IMG/VR virus record: IMGVR_UViG_3300025303_000068
Coordinates: 1 to 20,229 of that record
Direction: 5' to 3' (one strand)
Origin: a virus
Length of the DNA stretch: 20,229 bases
A program made the position numbers and the translations under genes. Below the pieces are notes generated by a model. It made no database searches. It was not told where the DNA came from and was given only the letters and a program-made list of their open reading frames with translations. Shown piece after piece: positions 5,573 through 12,838 of this stretch (the first letter of the stretch is position 1; each line of letters begins with the position of its first letter).

Positions 5573-6469
5573 ATGAAGCAAGTAGCCGCCACGATTACAG
5601 TAGTCAGTATTGTTGTCGTTTCCGTATGCGCTGCGTGGTGGAACGGGAATGCGGGTGAGTCAGCAGATAGAGTCAAGCTCGCTCACAGGACGGATGACTC
5701 AGGCGTTGGGAACCCGTCATTAGATGTCGGCGCAGATCGCACCGCGCAAAATGCGACCGCTTCTGCCGCCACAACGTTGGGCCCGCAAGTACAGGAATCC
5801 AGGCCGATCGAACCCGAGCCCCCATACGCACCCATAATCCAATCGATACTGGACAGTCAAGATGGCAAACGCGCCCTATATGCCGTTCAGAAGCTTGACT
5901 GGTGTGACAGTATTGATTCGGTTGCGCGCATTGCTTTCGATCGGAAGGACACAGTGACGGAGGCTAGGCTTAGAGCGGGTTACGCACAAGCCGCCGCCCA
6001 CTTCCAAGACGAACAACGTGCATGTCAAGGTGTTACCCCACAACTGAAAGCCAACCGAACTCAACTTCTTAAACTTGCCGTTCTTGAGAACACACCAGGC
6101 GCCGGATATAAGTACTTGGCGACTGGCAAGGAAGGGGAGAACAACGATCCCGAGACCTGGCGCATCGCGCTCTCGAATGCCATTTCTGACGCGAGGTCCG
6201 GTCATTTGTTATCGATTCAGCTCCTAGCACTCGAAGGGGGGAACTACAAGCTCTCCAAAGAGGACCAGTGGATCTATTCGTTAGCAGCAGGAAAAATCCA
6301 GCGAGGCGAACAAAGTCTCGGCTCAGAAATGGCCGACGACCTAATCAGGCAGGGGTTTTCGATCAACGCTCCACCATCCGGCACGCCCTCGGAGGTCGTT
6401 AAGAGGGTTGAAACGGAGGCTCAAAGGATTGTGGATCTATATCGCTCTCAACAGTCCAATCATCCATAA
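5573..6469 (+). CDS. Membrane-anchored or exported hypothetical protein
   Basis: 298 residues. Residues about 4-23 are a single hydrophobic segment (ATITVVSIVVVSVCAAWW) without a clear cleavage site, so the protein is probably anchored in the inner membrane with the rest in the periplasm. Residues about 25-85 are Ala/Thr/Pro-rich and likely an unstructured linker. From about 88 onward the chain is helical, with LDWCDS and RACQG contexts, then a region resembling a helical-repeat (Sel1-like) fold without diagnostic motifs. It follows the exported 4819-5526 protein by 46 bp and probably shares its transcript. The ribosome-binding site is weak. Similar anchored helical proteins occur in Xanthomonadaceae and Burkholderiales genomes as hypothetical proteins. 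No function can be assigned. Confidence 0.7.
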   Translation: MKQVAATITVVSIVVVSVCAAWWNGNAGESADRVKLAHRTDDSGVGNPSLDVGADRTAQNATASAATTLGPQVQESRPIEPEPPYAPIIQSILDSQDGKRALYAVQKLDWCDSIDSVARIAFDRKDTVTEARLRAGYAQAAAHFQDEQRACQGVTPQLKANRTQLLKLAVLENTPGAGYKYLATGKEGENNDPETWRIALSNAISDARSGHLLSIQLLALEGGNYKLSKEDQWIYSLAAGKIQRGEQSLGSEMADDLIRQGFSINAPPSGTPSEVVKRVETEAQRIVDLYRSQQSNHP

Positions 6470-6558
6470 GGCGAGATATAGCCACCAAGCCAGAACCCAA
6501 TGAGCTTGTTGAGGCGTCCACAAATCGAGATCAGTTCTTTTCGCTCCGGCCCGCTCTC

Positions 6559-6604
6559 TGTACACATTTCGTGTAGGTCCAAGCGTCAAGCAGCGAAGCT
6601 AAAC
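6559..6604 (+). promoter_or_regulatory. Composite element before the integrase gene: inverted repeat plus motif copy C; candidate att-derived site or operator
   Basis: TGTACAC-ATTTC-GTGTA (6559-6575), then AAGCGTCA (6581-6588), then a motif related to copies A and B up to TAAAC (6600-6604). The same order with almost the same spacing is found at 2505-2551 before the AbiTii-like gene. The element ends 22 nt before the integrase start. Large serine integrase genes commonly sit next to their attachment site, so this is the natural place for attP-derived sequence. It is equally compatible with an operator that controls both genes. Confidence 0.5.
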
Positions 6605-6626
6605 TTTCGCGCTCGACGGAGGTTCA

Positions 6627-8240
6627 ATGCGAGCGAGGGTTTACAGCTATCTCAGATTCAGCGACGCCAAGCAGGCCACAGGCGCCAGCAGCGACCGCCA
6701 ACGCGCTTACGCTCAGGAGTGGGCAAAGCAGAATGGCCTCACCCTGGACGAATCGCTCAGCATGAGGGATGAAGGGCTATCCGCCTACCATCAGAAGCAC
6801 GTCAAGCGGGGAGCATTGGGCGCTTTCCTGAAAGCCGTTGAGGACGAAAAGGTGCCCATCGGGTCCGTGCTGGTCGTGGAGGGTCTAGACCGGCTCTCGC
6901 GTGCCGAGCCGATGGTGGCGCAGGGCCAACTAGCCCAGATCATCACTGCGGGCATCACGGTGGTCACGGCGGGTGACAACAAGCAGTACAGCCGAGAGAG
7001 CCTGAAGGCGAATCCCATGGATTTGGTCTACAGCCTTCTAGTGATGATTCGCGCTCACGAAGAGAGCGCCACCAAGAGCAAGCGGGTGCGCGACGCCATC
7101 CGACGGATGTGCCGCGGCTGGGCAGAGGGCACGTACCGGGGACTCATTCGCTATGGACAGACCCCCGGCTGGCTACGGGTGCAGGACGGCAAATGGGAAC
7201 TGATTCCCGAACGAGCCGAGGCCTACCGCTACGCAATTGAGCGCTTCCGTTCCGGTGTCGGACTAGGACCAATCATTCAAGAATTACAGGTACGCGGCTT
7301 GGAGCTTGGAACCTCCGAAGCCCGGTCCGGGCAGATGTCACGACTACTCTCCCATCCGGCACTGAAGGGGGAGAAGCACCTGGATCTCGACGGCGAGACG
7401 TTTGTGCTGGAGGGCTACTACCCAGCAGTCGTACCCAAGAGCGAATGGGATGAGCTTCAGGTCCTCGTTGGTCAGCGATCACGAAAAAGGATTCGACGCT
7501 CCATCCCGGCTATCCTCACCGGGGCCGGCGTGACCATTTGCGGTTATTGCGGAGCGTCGAAGAAGACGCAGACCATGACTGCAAGAATGAAGGCTGACGG
7601 CAGTGTGCCGGATGGCAACCGCCGTCTGCAGTGCTGTAGCGACAATGGCGCAATCAAGTGCCCTGTTCGTAGTTCGTGCTCCGCTGCGCCCATTGAGCGC
7701 GCCTTGATGAACTTTTGTTCGGACATGCTCAATCTTCAATCACTGTATTCCGGAGACGCAACGGCCGCTCCGAGAGCTGCCGTCATCGCTGCAAGGGAAA
7801 AGCTCAAGAAGATCGACAGCCAGTTGGACCGCTTGACGCAGGCCATGCTTGACGATGAAGGCAGCGCACCGGCTGTCTTCGTGCGCCGAGCAAAGGAAAT
7901 GGAGGAACAGCGCGGCCATCTTGAGCACGAACTGCAGACAGCGGAGCGCGCTCTGGCCGACGCAGCGCGCGTGGACATCACAGGCTCCGAGGACCGGTGG
8001 CGAGAACTTGCTGCCGGCGTCGAAACGCTCGATACAGAGTCGAGACTGAGAGCGCGGCAACTCATCGCCGACACATTCGACCAGATCGTGGTCTACCGGA
8101 TCGGCATCGATCCGCAAACCACGCCTGCGGGCACCATGGACGTGCTACTCCGGGCAAAGGGCGGGAAAGCCCGACTGCTCCGAATCGACAAGAAGGGCGG
8201 ATGGGTGGCAGGCGCCGAGTTCGCCGCCCTGCCCGCCTGA
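6627..8240 (+). CDS. Large serine recombinase (site-specific integrase)
   Basis: 537 residues, the usual size for large serine integrases. The N-terminal resolvase domain (about 4-155) has YSYLRFSD with the catalytic Ser12 and Arg10, SSDRQ (21-25), and LDRLSR (87-92) matching the conserved D-R-L-x-R. A recombinase domain follows (about 165-285). A zinc ribbon has Cys305-x2-Cys308 and paired cysteines at 336/337, 345 and 351. A charged coiled coil (about 385-450) comes next, as in integrases where it controls direction of recombination. The C-terminal tail is basic. The start is supported by GGAGG 5 nt upstream. The enzyme should catalyse integration between short attP and attB sites through a Ser-DNA linkage, and excision with a directionality factor; none is evident here. 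It ends 3 bp from the convergent late operon. Confidence 0.95.
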   Translation: MRARVYSYLRFSDAKQATGASSDRQRAYAQEWAKQNGLTLDESLSMRDEGLSAYHQKHVKRGALGAFLKAVEDEKVPIGSVLVVEGLDRLSRAEPMVAQGQLAQIITAGITVVTAGDNKQYSRESLKANPMDLVYSLLVMIRAHEESATKSKRVRDAIRRMCRGWAEGTYRGLIRYGQTPGWLRVQDGKWELIPERAEAYRYAIERFRSGVGLGPIIQELQVRGLELGTSEARSGQMSRLLSHPALKGEKHLDLDGETFVLEGYYPAVVPKSEWDELQVLVGQRSRKRIRRSIPAILTGAGVTICGYCGASKKTQTMTARMKADGSVPDGNRRLQCCSDNGAIKCPVRSSCSAAPIERALMNFCSDMLNLQSLYSGDATAAPRAAVIAAREKLKKIDSQLDRLTQAMLDDEGSAPAVFVRRAKEMEEQRGHLEHELQTAERALADAARVDITGSEDRWRELAAGVETLDTESRLRARQLIADTFDQIVVYRIGIDPQTTPAGTMDVLLRAKGGKARLLRIDKKGGWVAGAEFAALPA

Positions 8241-8243
8241 CGC

Positions 8244-8771
8244 TCACCCCTTGCGCTGTTCCTCCACCGGGTGTGGCGCTCGCGGGTTGCTGCTGCCGAA
8301 GTAGTAGCCCAGCACCAGCCCCAGGCCCATATCCAGGGTCCCCAGCGTCCGCATGATGATCTCCCGCATTTCCGCGGGAACCACATGCGCGAGCAGCCAC
8401 GCCTGAACCACGAACCATCCCGCGACGATGGCACCCGCAAGCAGACGCGGCGTCAAGCTGTCGCCCGTTGCCGCCTCCCGCTTGCGGGCATCCGCTCGGT
8501 CTTGTGTGGCCGCCAGGGTCAAGGCCTGATGGTTGCTGAAACCCAGCTCGCGCATGCGCAACTGGAACCCCTGCTCCGCCTCCCGCAGCTTCGCCAGCTG
8601 GGTTTCAGAGGCTCGCGCGATCGCTTCGGTCACATGCGCCGCGGTCTCGCCCGGCGCCTCCAGCGCCTCGGCTGCCGTGCGCAGCGCCTGCATCGCCAGG
8701 CCACCCGGTCCAGCCGCAGCGGCCGCGATCCACGGAGCGACCTTCCCCAGCAGCTTCTGCAGCTCGCTCAT
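8244..8771 (-). CDS. Phage membrane protein with C-terminal transmembrane pair (3TM-holin-like)
   Basis: 175 residues starting at ATG 8771 (MSELQKLLGKVAPW), which has a good AGGAGGTG ribosome-binding site; longer readings upstream are out-of-frame overlap with neighbours. Residues about 40-110 are a charged helical segment (ATQDRADARKREAATGDSLT). Two hydrophobic stretches follow (LLAGAIVAGWFVVQAWLLAHV and a glycine-rich LGTLDMGLGLVLGYYFG), and the tail ends in a basic segment. This arrangement resembles phage proteins annotated as 3TM holins of gene transfer agents and many temperate phages. It overlaps the preceding gene by 4 bp (ATGA). Last gene of the late operon; its stop is 3 bp from the integrase stop, with no terminator between. 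Confidence 0.75.
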   Translation of the reverse strand: MSELQKLLGKVAPWIAAAAAGPGGLAMQALRTAAEALEAPGETAAHVTEAIARASETQLAKLREAEQGFQLRMRELGFSNHQALTLAATQDRADARKREAATGDSLTPRLLAGAIVAGWFVVQAWLLAHVVPAEMREIIMRTLGTLDMGLGLVLGYYFGSSNPRAPHPVEEQRKG

Positions 8772-9070
8772 CGCATCACCTCCTTCAGTGCCATCAACAG
8801 CAGCGCGAGCAGCCAGCCGGGCACCGCCGTGGCCAGCACGTCGGCCAGTTCGACGCCGTGCATCCCCGGCTGGATCTTGTTGTCTTGGTAGTCTGCCACC
8901 TCCTTGGTGAAGCCGGCTACGGTGGACGCGATCAGCGCTCCCGAAGCGGCGCCGATCAGGTCTGGAGCCTCCCCAGCGACCACGGGGGCCACCGTGGCCA
9001 ACGCCATGCCCGTCAGGCCGGCCAGAAGGCCCGCCAGGGCGTGTTTCAGCTTGTCCTGTTGAACGATCAT
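8768..9070 (-). CDS. Small phage membrane protein with DKxxH and KE-x-D motifs
   Basis: 100 residues. Features in order: DKLKHALAGLLAGLTG (6-21, amphipathic then hydrophobic), a second Gly/Ala-rich hydrophobic segment, KEVADYQDNK, PGMHGVELADVLATAVPGW, and a final hydrophobic helix (LLALLLMAL). Small proteins with a DK-x-x-H...KE-x-D arrangement are known in phage lysis regions and in YfiM-like envelope proteins; their biochemical role is unclear to me. It starts 2 bp after the endolysin stop (9073) and overlaps the next gene by 4 bp. It could be an accessory lysis or envelope protein. It is not an obvious Rz-type spanin. Confidence 0.75.
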   Translation of the reverse strand: MIVQQDKLKHALAGLLAGLTGMALATVAPVVAGEAPDLIGAASGALIASTVAGFTKEVADYQDNKIQPGMHGVELADVLATAVPGWLLALLLMALKEVMR

Positions 9071-9072
9071 GG

Positions 9073-9546
9073 TCAGACCTCCTGAATGCCCAGCAGCGCT
9101 CCAGCAGGGCCAATGGTGATGACACGATTAACGGGCGCGGCCGGAATGCGGGTGGACGTATGCACCCATGCGGTTCGGCCGGGCTTCTCGTAGATCAGTT
9201 GCCCGACGCCCAGACCACGCACCAGCGGCGCCAGGGCCTTCGCAACCTCGTAGGGGGTCCCGAACGCGGGCGCCGACCAATCAGCGGCCATGGCCTTGAT
9301 GTGGTCGCTGGTCGCGCTACTGCCCACGGCGCGATTCAGTTCGAAGCTGCGATAGCCGCTACTGACCAGCACGGGCACGTCGCACCCCTTCATCGCGGAC
9401 AGCTCGGCGCGGATGCGCTCCAACATCTGCGCAGTGCGCCTCGCTTCCTCCAGCAGCACTGCGGGCAGAACATTCTGAATGCCGCGCTCCGCGGCCGTAG
9501 AGCTGGCCGTGAACTCGGCCAGGGTGAAGTGCTCGGACAGCTTCAT
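9073..9546 (-). CDS. Endolysin, M15 (D-Ala-D-Ala carboxypeptidase-like) metallopeptidase
   Basis: 157 residues. It begins MKLSEHFTLAEFTASSTAAE, the usual opening of phage M15_3 peptidases. Catalytic-site motifs are present: SGYRS (63-67) with the LN pair (70-71); S80-x-His82-x6-Asp89 (the zinc ligands His82 and Asp89); and W127-V-His129 as the third ligand. The family cleaves peptide bonds in the peptidoglycan stem or cross-link, so this protein should degrade the cell wall at lysis. There is no signal peptide, so it needs the holin for export. The gene starts within the holin stop (4-bp ATGA overlap). The usual Gly between His and Asp is Ala85, a tolerated change. Confidence 0.92.
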   Translation of the reverse strand: MKLSEHFTLAEFTASSTAAERGIQNVLPAVLLEEARRTAQMLERIRAELSAMKGCDVPVLVSSGYRSFELNRAVGSSATSDHIKAMAADWSAPAFGTPYEVAKALAPLVRGLGVGQLIYEKPGRTAWVHTSTRIPAAPVNRVITIGPAGALLGIQEV

Positions 9547-9836
9547 CGTCCGCTCCTTTCGTTGGGATGGCAGTGGCCGCGGCAGCCGCTGCTCGCGATC
9601 ACCTCTGGACTGACTGATCGCATGCGCAGCTCGTGCTCGCGCTCTTCGCGCCGGTCCTGCCGGCGCCGGAAATAGAGGTTGATGACCAGGCCCAGGACTG
9701 CCACCAGCGCACCGGCAAGGGCCGCGGCTTCACTGGAGAACACGACGCCGAGCCCAGAACTCGCTGCGCCGCCGTAGGTGGCCTTACTCGCCGACGCCGC
9801 GAGGGCCGCGTCGGCTGCTTGCGTTTTCACGCTCAT
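9543..9836 (-). CDS. Holin, HP1-like (single strong transmembrane segment)
   Basis: 97 residues from ATG 9836 (MSVKTQAADAALAAS); an upstream TTG at 9848 is a weaker alternative. Pattern: KATYGGAASSGLG, then SSEAAALAGALVAVLGLVINLYF (one clear membrane helix, about 35-57), then a highly charged RRRQDRREEREHELRMR segment facing the cytoplasm. This is the HP1-family holin plan. The C-terminal tail contains CRGHCH, a possible metal-binding motif of unknown meaning. A holin opens the inner membrane at a set time and lets the endolysin reach the wall. It overlaps the endolysin start by 4 bp, and a factor-independent terminator stands just before it, so the lysis cassette may depend on read-through or an internal promoter. 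Confidence 0.85.
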   Translation of the reverse strand: MSVKTQAADAALAASASKATYGGAASSGLGVVFSSEAAALAGALVAVLGLVINLYFRRRQDRREEREHELRMRSVSPEVIASSGCRGHCHPNERSGR

Positions 9837-9851
9837 GGATCTCTCCAAGGG

Positions 9852-9892
9852 AACAAAAGAAAGCCCGCCGCGGCTCTTGGCCAGGGCGGGCT
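9852..9892 (-). terminator. Factor-independent terminator between tail and lysis genes
   Basis: On the minus strand AGCCCGCC (9892-9885), a 15-nt loop, GGCGGGCT (9869-9862), then TTCTTTTGTTC (9861-9851). It lies 16-56 nt upstream of the holin start and 31 nt after the stop of the preceding gene. It would limit transcription into the lysis genes unless late antitermination applies. Confidence 0.8.
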
Positions 9893-9922
9893 GAAATGGA
9901 GAGAGGGAGAGAGACTTGAGGC

Positions 9923-10135
9923 TCAGCTTTCCGAACTGGTATCCATCGGCTGGCGAGGCCGCCCCTGCTCATGTTGCGCGTGCTGGCGCTGCAGTTGCTC
10001 CCCGGCCTGTCGTTGCACCTCGTGCAGGACTGCGGCGCAGTGCTCGTAGGGCAGTTTCGCGGCGCCAGCGAGGAGCAGATTCACGCCGCTCAGTGCAAGC
10101 GTGATCGTGATGATCGGTTCGTTGTTCGGTGCCAT
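9923..10135 (-). CDS. Small phage protein of the tail-lysis junction
   Basis: 70 residues from ATG at 10135 (MAPNNEPIITITLALSGVN). The pattern ITLALSGVNLLLAGAAKLPYE...VLHEVQRQAGEQLQ resembles small siphophage proteins whose helices carry V-N-x-x-L-x-x-x-x-x-LPY followed by a Q-rich helix; they are usually unnamed. The longer reading upstream (start near 10201) overlaps the preceding gene and is less likely. It begins 4 bp after the stop of the gene at 10140-10517 and is followed by the terminator at 9852-9892, so it is the last gene of the tail segment. Function unknown. The apparent hydrophobic stretch is too short and too mixed to call a membrane helix. Confidence 0.65.
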   Translation of the reverse strand: MAPNNEPIITITLALSGVNLLLAGAAKLPYEHCAAVLHEVQRQAGEQLQRQHAQHEQGRPRQPMDTSSES

Positions 10136-10139
10136 GGTC

Positions 10140-10517
10140 TCAGTTGCCGCTGGGCTGTTGGATCGCCGCCTGAGCAGCAGTCGCCGCGGCAGCTCGTTCA
10201 TCGCGCGCCTGCGCGCCGATCATGTAGAGGGAATGCAACGCCGCGCGCAGCTGCAGATGCGTCATGGTCTCGCCCGTCAGTTCCCCCGATTCGGGATCGC
10301 GCAGCGCGATCACGCCGGCCGGATCGAAGGCGACCGAGACAGTCTCGAAGTCAAACACCTGTGTCAGGCCGATGACCTTGCCGTCCGCAGTGATCACATC
10401 CTGTTCGGTGAAATCGATGCGTGGCTCGCCGCCGCCTGGAAGTGGGTTATGGATGACGCCGCTGAAGGCCCGGCGCCACGAAATGGCGCTGGTCTGGTTC
10501 TCGCGATAGTTGGGCAT
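10140..10517 (-). CDS. Phage hypothetical protein, tail-fibre region
   Basis: 125 residues. Begins MPNYRENQTSAISWRRAF and contains IDFTEQDVITADGKVIGLTQ, then LRDPESGELTGETMTHLQLR, and ends with an Ala/Gln-rich helix (ERAAAATAAQAAIQQ). Comparable proteins are found just downstream of tail fibres in temperate phages and Burkholderia/Bordetella-type prophages; no function is known to me. It could be a tail-associated chaperone or a minor structural protein. It follows the 178-aa gene by 21 bp. Confidence 0.7.
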   Translation of the reverse strand: MPNYRENQTSAISWRRAFSGVIHNPLPGGGEPRIDFTEQDVITADGKVIGLTQVFDFETVSVAFDPAGVIALRDPESGELTGETMTHLQLRAALHSLYMIGAQARDERAAAATAAQAAIQQPSGN

Positions 10518-10538
10518 AGCCTCTCTCCTTTGTCTCTC

Positions 10539-11075
10539 TTACGCCTCTCTGAAGGCGGAAAATTCGACGGTGCCGGAACACACGATGTTGTTGCCGACCG
10601 CGTCGCTGCTGATATCGAATCGAAGGGTTCCGGAGCGACCTGCGGTCGCCCCCTGCTGGGACGTTGCGTAGCCCCACCCTTGCACACCGCCGAGCGGGAG
10701 CCACGTGTTCATCGCGGAGCCGTTGTTCGGACTTTGCCCGCTGACGACGGTCGCACGTACCCAATGCTCCGCACCAATGCCGGAGACCGGCGCGTCGTAC
10801 CAGACCGTGTTGGGCCCACTCTCGTTGCCGGAGAACGAGACATAGCCGTCGCTGTCGATGCTGCAGCTACAGGCCGATGCGCCGATCATCCCGATGAAGT
10901 AATCGGCCGCACGACCGCTGAAGTTGGTGGGTTGGCTCGCTGCGGACTGTCGCCAGCCCGTGCCGTCGTGCACATACACGGCGCGAGCCTTCCTCCACGC
11001 AGCGCCGTCATGGACCCACAGGGCACGAGCACGTCGCCACGCCGCGCCATCGTTGAAGTGCAGCGCGCGTCCCAT
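10539..11075 (-). CDS. Tail protein with three DGAAWR repeats (178 aa)
   Basis: Starts at ATG 11075, sharing one base with the stop of the fibre gene (TAATG). The N-terminal ~42 residues are three near-identical units: ALHFNDGAAWRRAR, ALWVHDGAAWRKAR, AVYVHDGTGWRQS. Such V-H-D-G-x-x-W-R units occur in tail tip or fibre-associated phage proteins, where they probably form small beta hairpins. The rest is Gly/Ser-rich and beta-like (IDSDGYVSFSGNESGPN...), ending VEFSAFREA, with a single CSC motif. I infer a receptor-contact or tip protein. The translation-coupled position after the 587-aa fibre supports this. The exact role is unknown. Confidence 0.7.
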   Translation of the reverse strand: MGRALHFNDGAAWRRARALWVHDGAAWRKARAVYVHDGTGWRQSAASQPTNFSGRAADYFIGMIGASACSCSIDSDGYVSFSGNESGPNTVWYDAPVSGIGAEHWVRATVVSGQSPNNGSAMNTWLPLGGVQGWGYATSQQGATAGRSGTLRFDISSDAVGNNIVCSGTVEFSAFREA

Positions 11076-12838
11076 TAGTACATCACCCAGATGTCGCCCT
11101 GGGCGCCGCCGGACGGCGTGCCGGTGGACACAGTGATTCGGCCCAGGCCATTTCCGGCGCGGTTCACGTCGTTGCCGAAGATCCGCCCCGATACGCCGAG
11201 CGTCCCGTCGTTGAACAGTCCCATGCGCTGGGCGCTGTTCTTGTACCAAAAGAAGCGATCGGAGTAGCGCCCCACCGTCCAGCCGCCATCCCTCGCCTCG
11301 TTGGACGCACGGAAGTGGATAGAGATCTCCTGGGCGTCACCGGCCGTCCCGAACAGCTGGAGCATGCCGTATGAGCCAGCCGGTGACGTATACGCCATCA
11401 CACCGCCTTGACTGACGTCGAGGGTCGCATCAGCGCTCCGCATCCGGAGTCCGTAGTAGCCGGCCAAGTGCACCCCGTTGCCCCCGTTTCCGAAGAGGTT
11501 GGCGACATACCCCACGCCGTACCACGGTGCCGTGCCACTGATCGAGTCCGCTGGACTCGCATTGGCCACGGTGTAGCGGTTGGCCACCACGGCGTTCCCG
11601 TTCGACACCGTCAGCGCGCCCGACAGATTCATGTTGCCGCCAACGTCGATGGCCGCGACTTGGGCTCCACTGCCGTTGCCCACTACGACCCCTGAGCCCG
11701 AGTGCCAGTTGAGGAACACGCCCCGGTTCACACCAGGGTCCAGATGCAGAGTTCCGTTGGTCGCCACAACACTCGCCAGCTTGTCGGTACGGGTGAGGCC
11801 ATTGACTCCATCGCCGCCGACGACGAGCACCCCGCCCCACGTCCCGTTCGGGTTGAACGACAGTCTTCCGTTCTGAGCGACGTTGAAAGTCGCGGCCGAC
11901 ACGATGGGGCTTCCACCGTTTCGGTCAATCACGTTCCACCAGCCGTTCTCGGTCGAGTTCAGGACATGCAGGTTGCCGCGGAAATAGCTCGGCCCCTGCA
12001 CCTCAATCTGTCCGGGAAAGGTTGGCGACTGCAGGGGTGCATAGTTCGCAGGGGCGAAGTTGCCGGCGTGCCAAACCACCTTTCCGCCCGCGGCATAGAG
12101 CCCACCAGCGGCATAGAAGTCGCCGTTCTGGCGGAAGGTGAACTTTGAACCCGCCGCGGTGGGCGTCCCGAAGTGGATGCCGATGGAGTCATCCCCGCCC
12201 CATCCAGCGCTACCCTGGAAGTAGCTAAGGCCGTATGCATCGGCGTTCCCGAAACGCCAGATGGGATTGCGCTGGTCCACGACGTAGGCAGTGCTCACAA
12301 AGCCCGCGCCACCTGCAGCTTGCACGACGCCATTAACCGTCAACGCACCGCGCAGCGTTCCGCCTGCAATTGGCAGGTAGTCCGCGGGGTTGAAGTTTCC
12401 CGCGTGCCAAACGGCATTCCCGGCCACCGCCAGGATCACGGATGCCCAGTTGGCCCGGTCCGCGGCGGGGTCAGTGGCTGAGCTGCCCGCAGACCTGCGG
12501 CGGTACAGCATGCGGTCCGACGGCGAGTAGACGACGGCGTCGGCCGGATAGACCGCCGGAGCGCTCCACGCCGCAGCGCCAGCGTAGGCGGCAGCCAGTT
12601 CCGCGCTCGTTTGGGCCGCAGCCCGATCAGCACGCGTTGCCGCGCGATCAGTTGCCGTTGCAACCGCATCGGCGTCAGCCCGAGCAACGCTGGCATCCAC
12701 CTGGTCGAAGGCGGTGTTGAGCTCTTTGACCATCACGGTCAGCGACGCAACATGCTTGTCCGCCGCGAGCACGAACGCCTCGGGCGACTGCTGCCGATTC
12801 GGAGCAGGCGGCAGGGAAGTAATGTCGTAGATCGGCAT
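11075..12838 (-). CDS. Tail fibre protein (587 aa)
   Basis: The N-terminal ~110 residues are helical and Ala-rich (MPIYDITSLPPAPNRQQ, then an ADADAVATATDRAATRADRA coiled-coil-like run), probably the tail-attachment part. Two collar-type repeats follow: AVWHAGNFNPADYLPIAGG (about 142) and VVWHAGNFAPANYAP (about 258), as in fibres of many temperate phages. The remainder is Gly/Asn/Ser-rich beta repeats (GVLVVGGDGVNGL, LSGALTVSNGNAVV), ending GTPSGGAQGDIWVMY. There is no visible S74-type self-cleaving chaperone domain at the C-terminus. The fibre trimer should bind the host receptor. It overlaps both neighbours by one base (TAATG), so the three genes are translationally coupled. Confidence 0.85.
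   Translation of the reverse strand: MPIYDITSLPPAPNRQQSPEAFVLAADKHVASLTVMVKELNTAFDQVDASVARADADAVATATDRAATRADRAAAQTSAELAAAYAGAAAWSAPAVYPADAVVYSPSDRMLYRRRSAGSSATDPAADRANWASVILAVAGNAVWHAGNFNPADYLPIAGGTLRGALTVNGVVQAAGGAGFVSTAYVVDQRNPIWRFGNADAYGLSYFQGSAGWGGDDSIGIHFGTPTAAGSKFTFRQNGDFYAAGGLYAAGGKVVWHAGNFAPANYAPLQSPTFPGQIEVQGPSYFRGNLHVLNSTENGWWNVIDRNGGSPIVSAATFNVAQNGRLSFNPNGTWGGVLVVGGDGVNGLTRTDKLASVVATNGTLHLDPGVNRGVFLNWHSGSGVVVGNGSGAQVAAIDVGGNMNLSGALTVSNGNAVVANRYTVANASPADSISGTAPWYGVGYVANLFGNGGNGVHLAGYYGLRMRSADATLDVSQGGVMAYTSPAGSYGMLQLFGTAGDAQEISIHFRASNEARDGGWTVGRYSDRFFWYKNSAQRMGLFNDGTLGVSGRIFGNDVNRAGNGLGRITVSTGTPSGGAQGDIWVMY

Noticed and set aside
8772-9125. Upstream extension of the 8244-8771 gene to 293 residues
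   Set aside because: The added part is the other frame of the 8768-9070 gene; the internal ATG at 8771 has a better ribosome-binding site and the ATGA overlap typical of this operon.
11076-11249. Upstream extension of the 178-aa tail protein to 236 residues
   Set aside because: It lies inside the fibre gene in another frame; the ATG at 11075 is coupled to the fibre stop.
10539-12838. Diversity-generating retroelement variable region in the fibre or 178-aa gene
   Set aside because: No C-type-lectin-like ending, no template repeat and no reverse transcriptase in the window.
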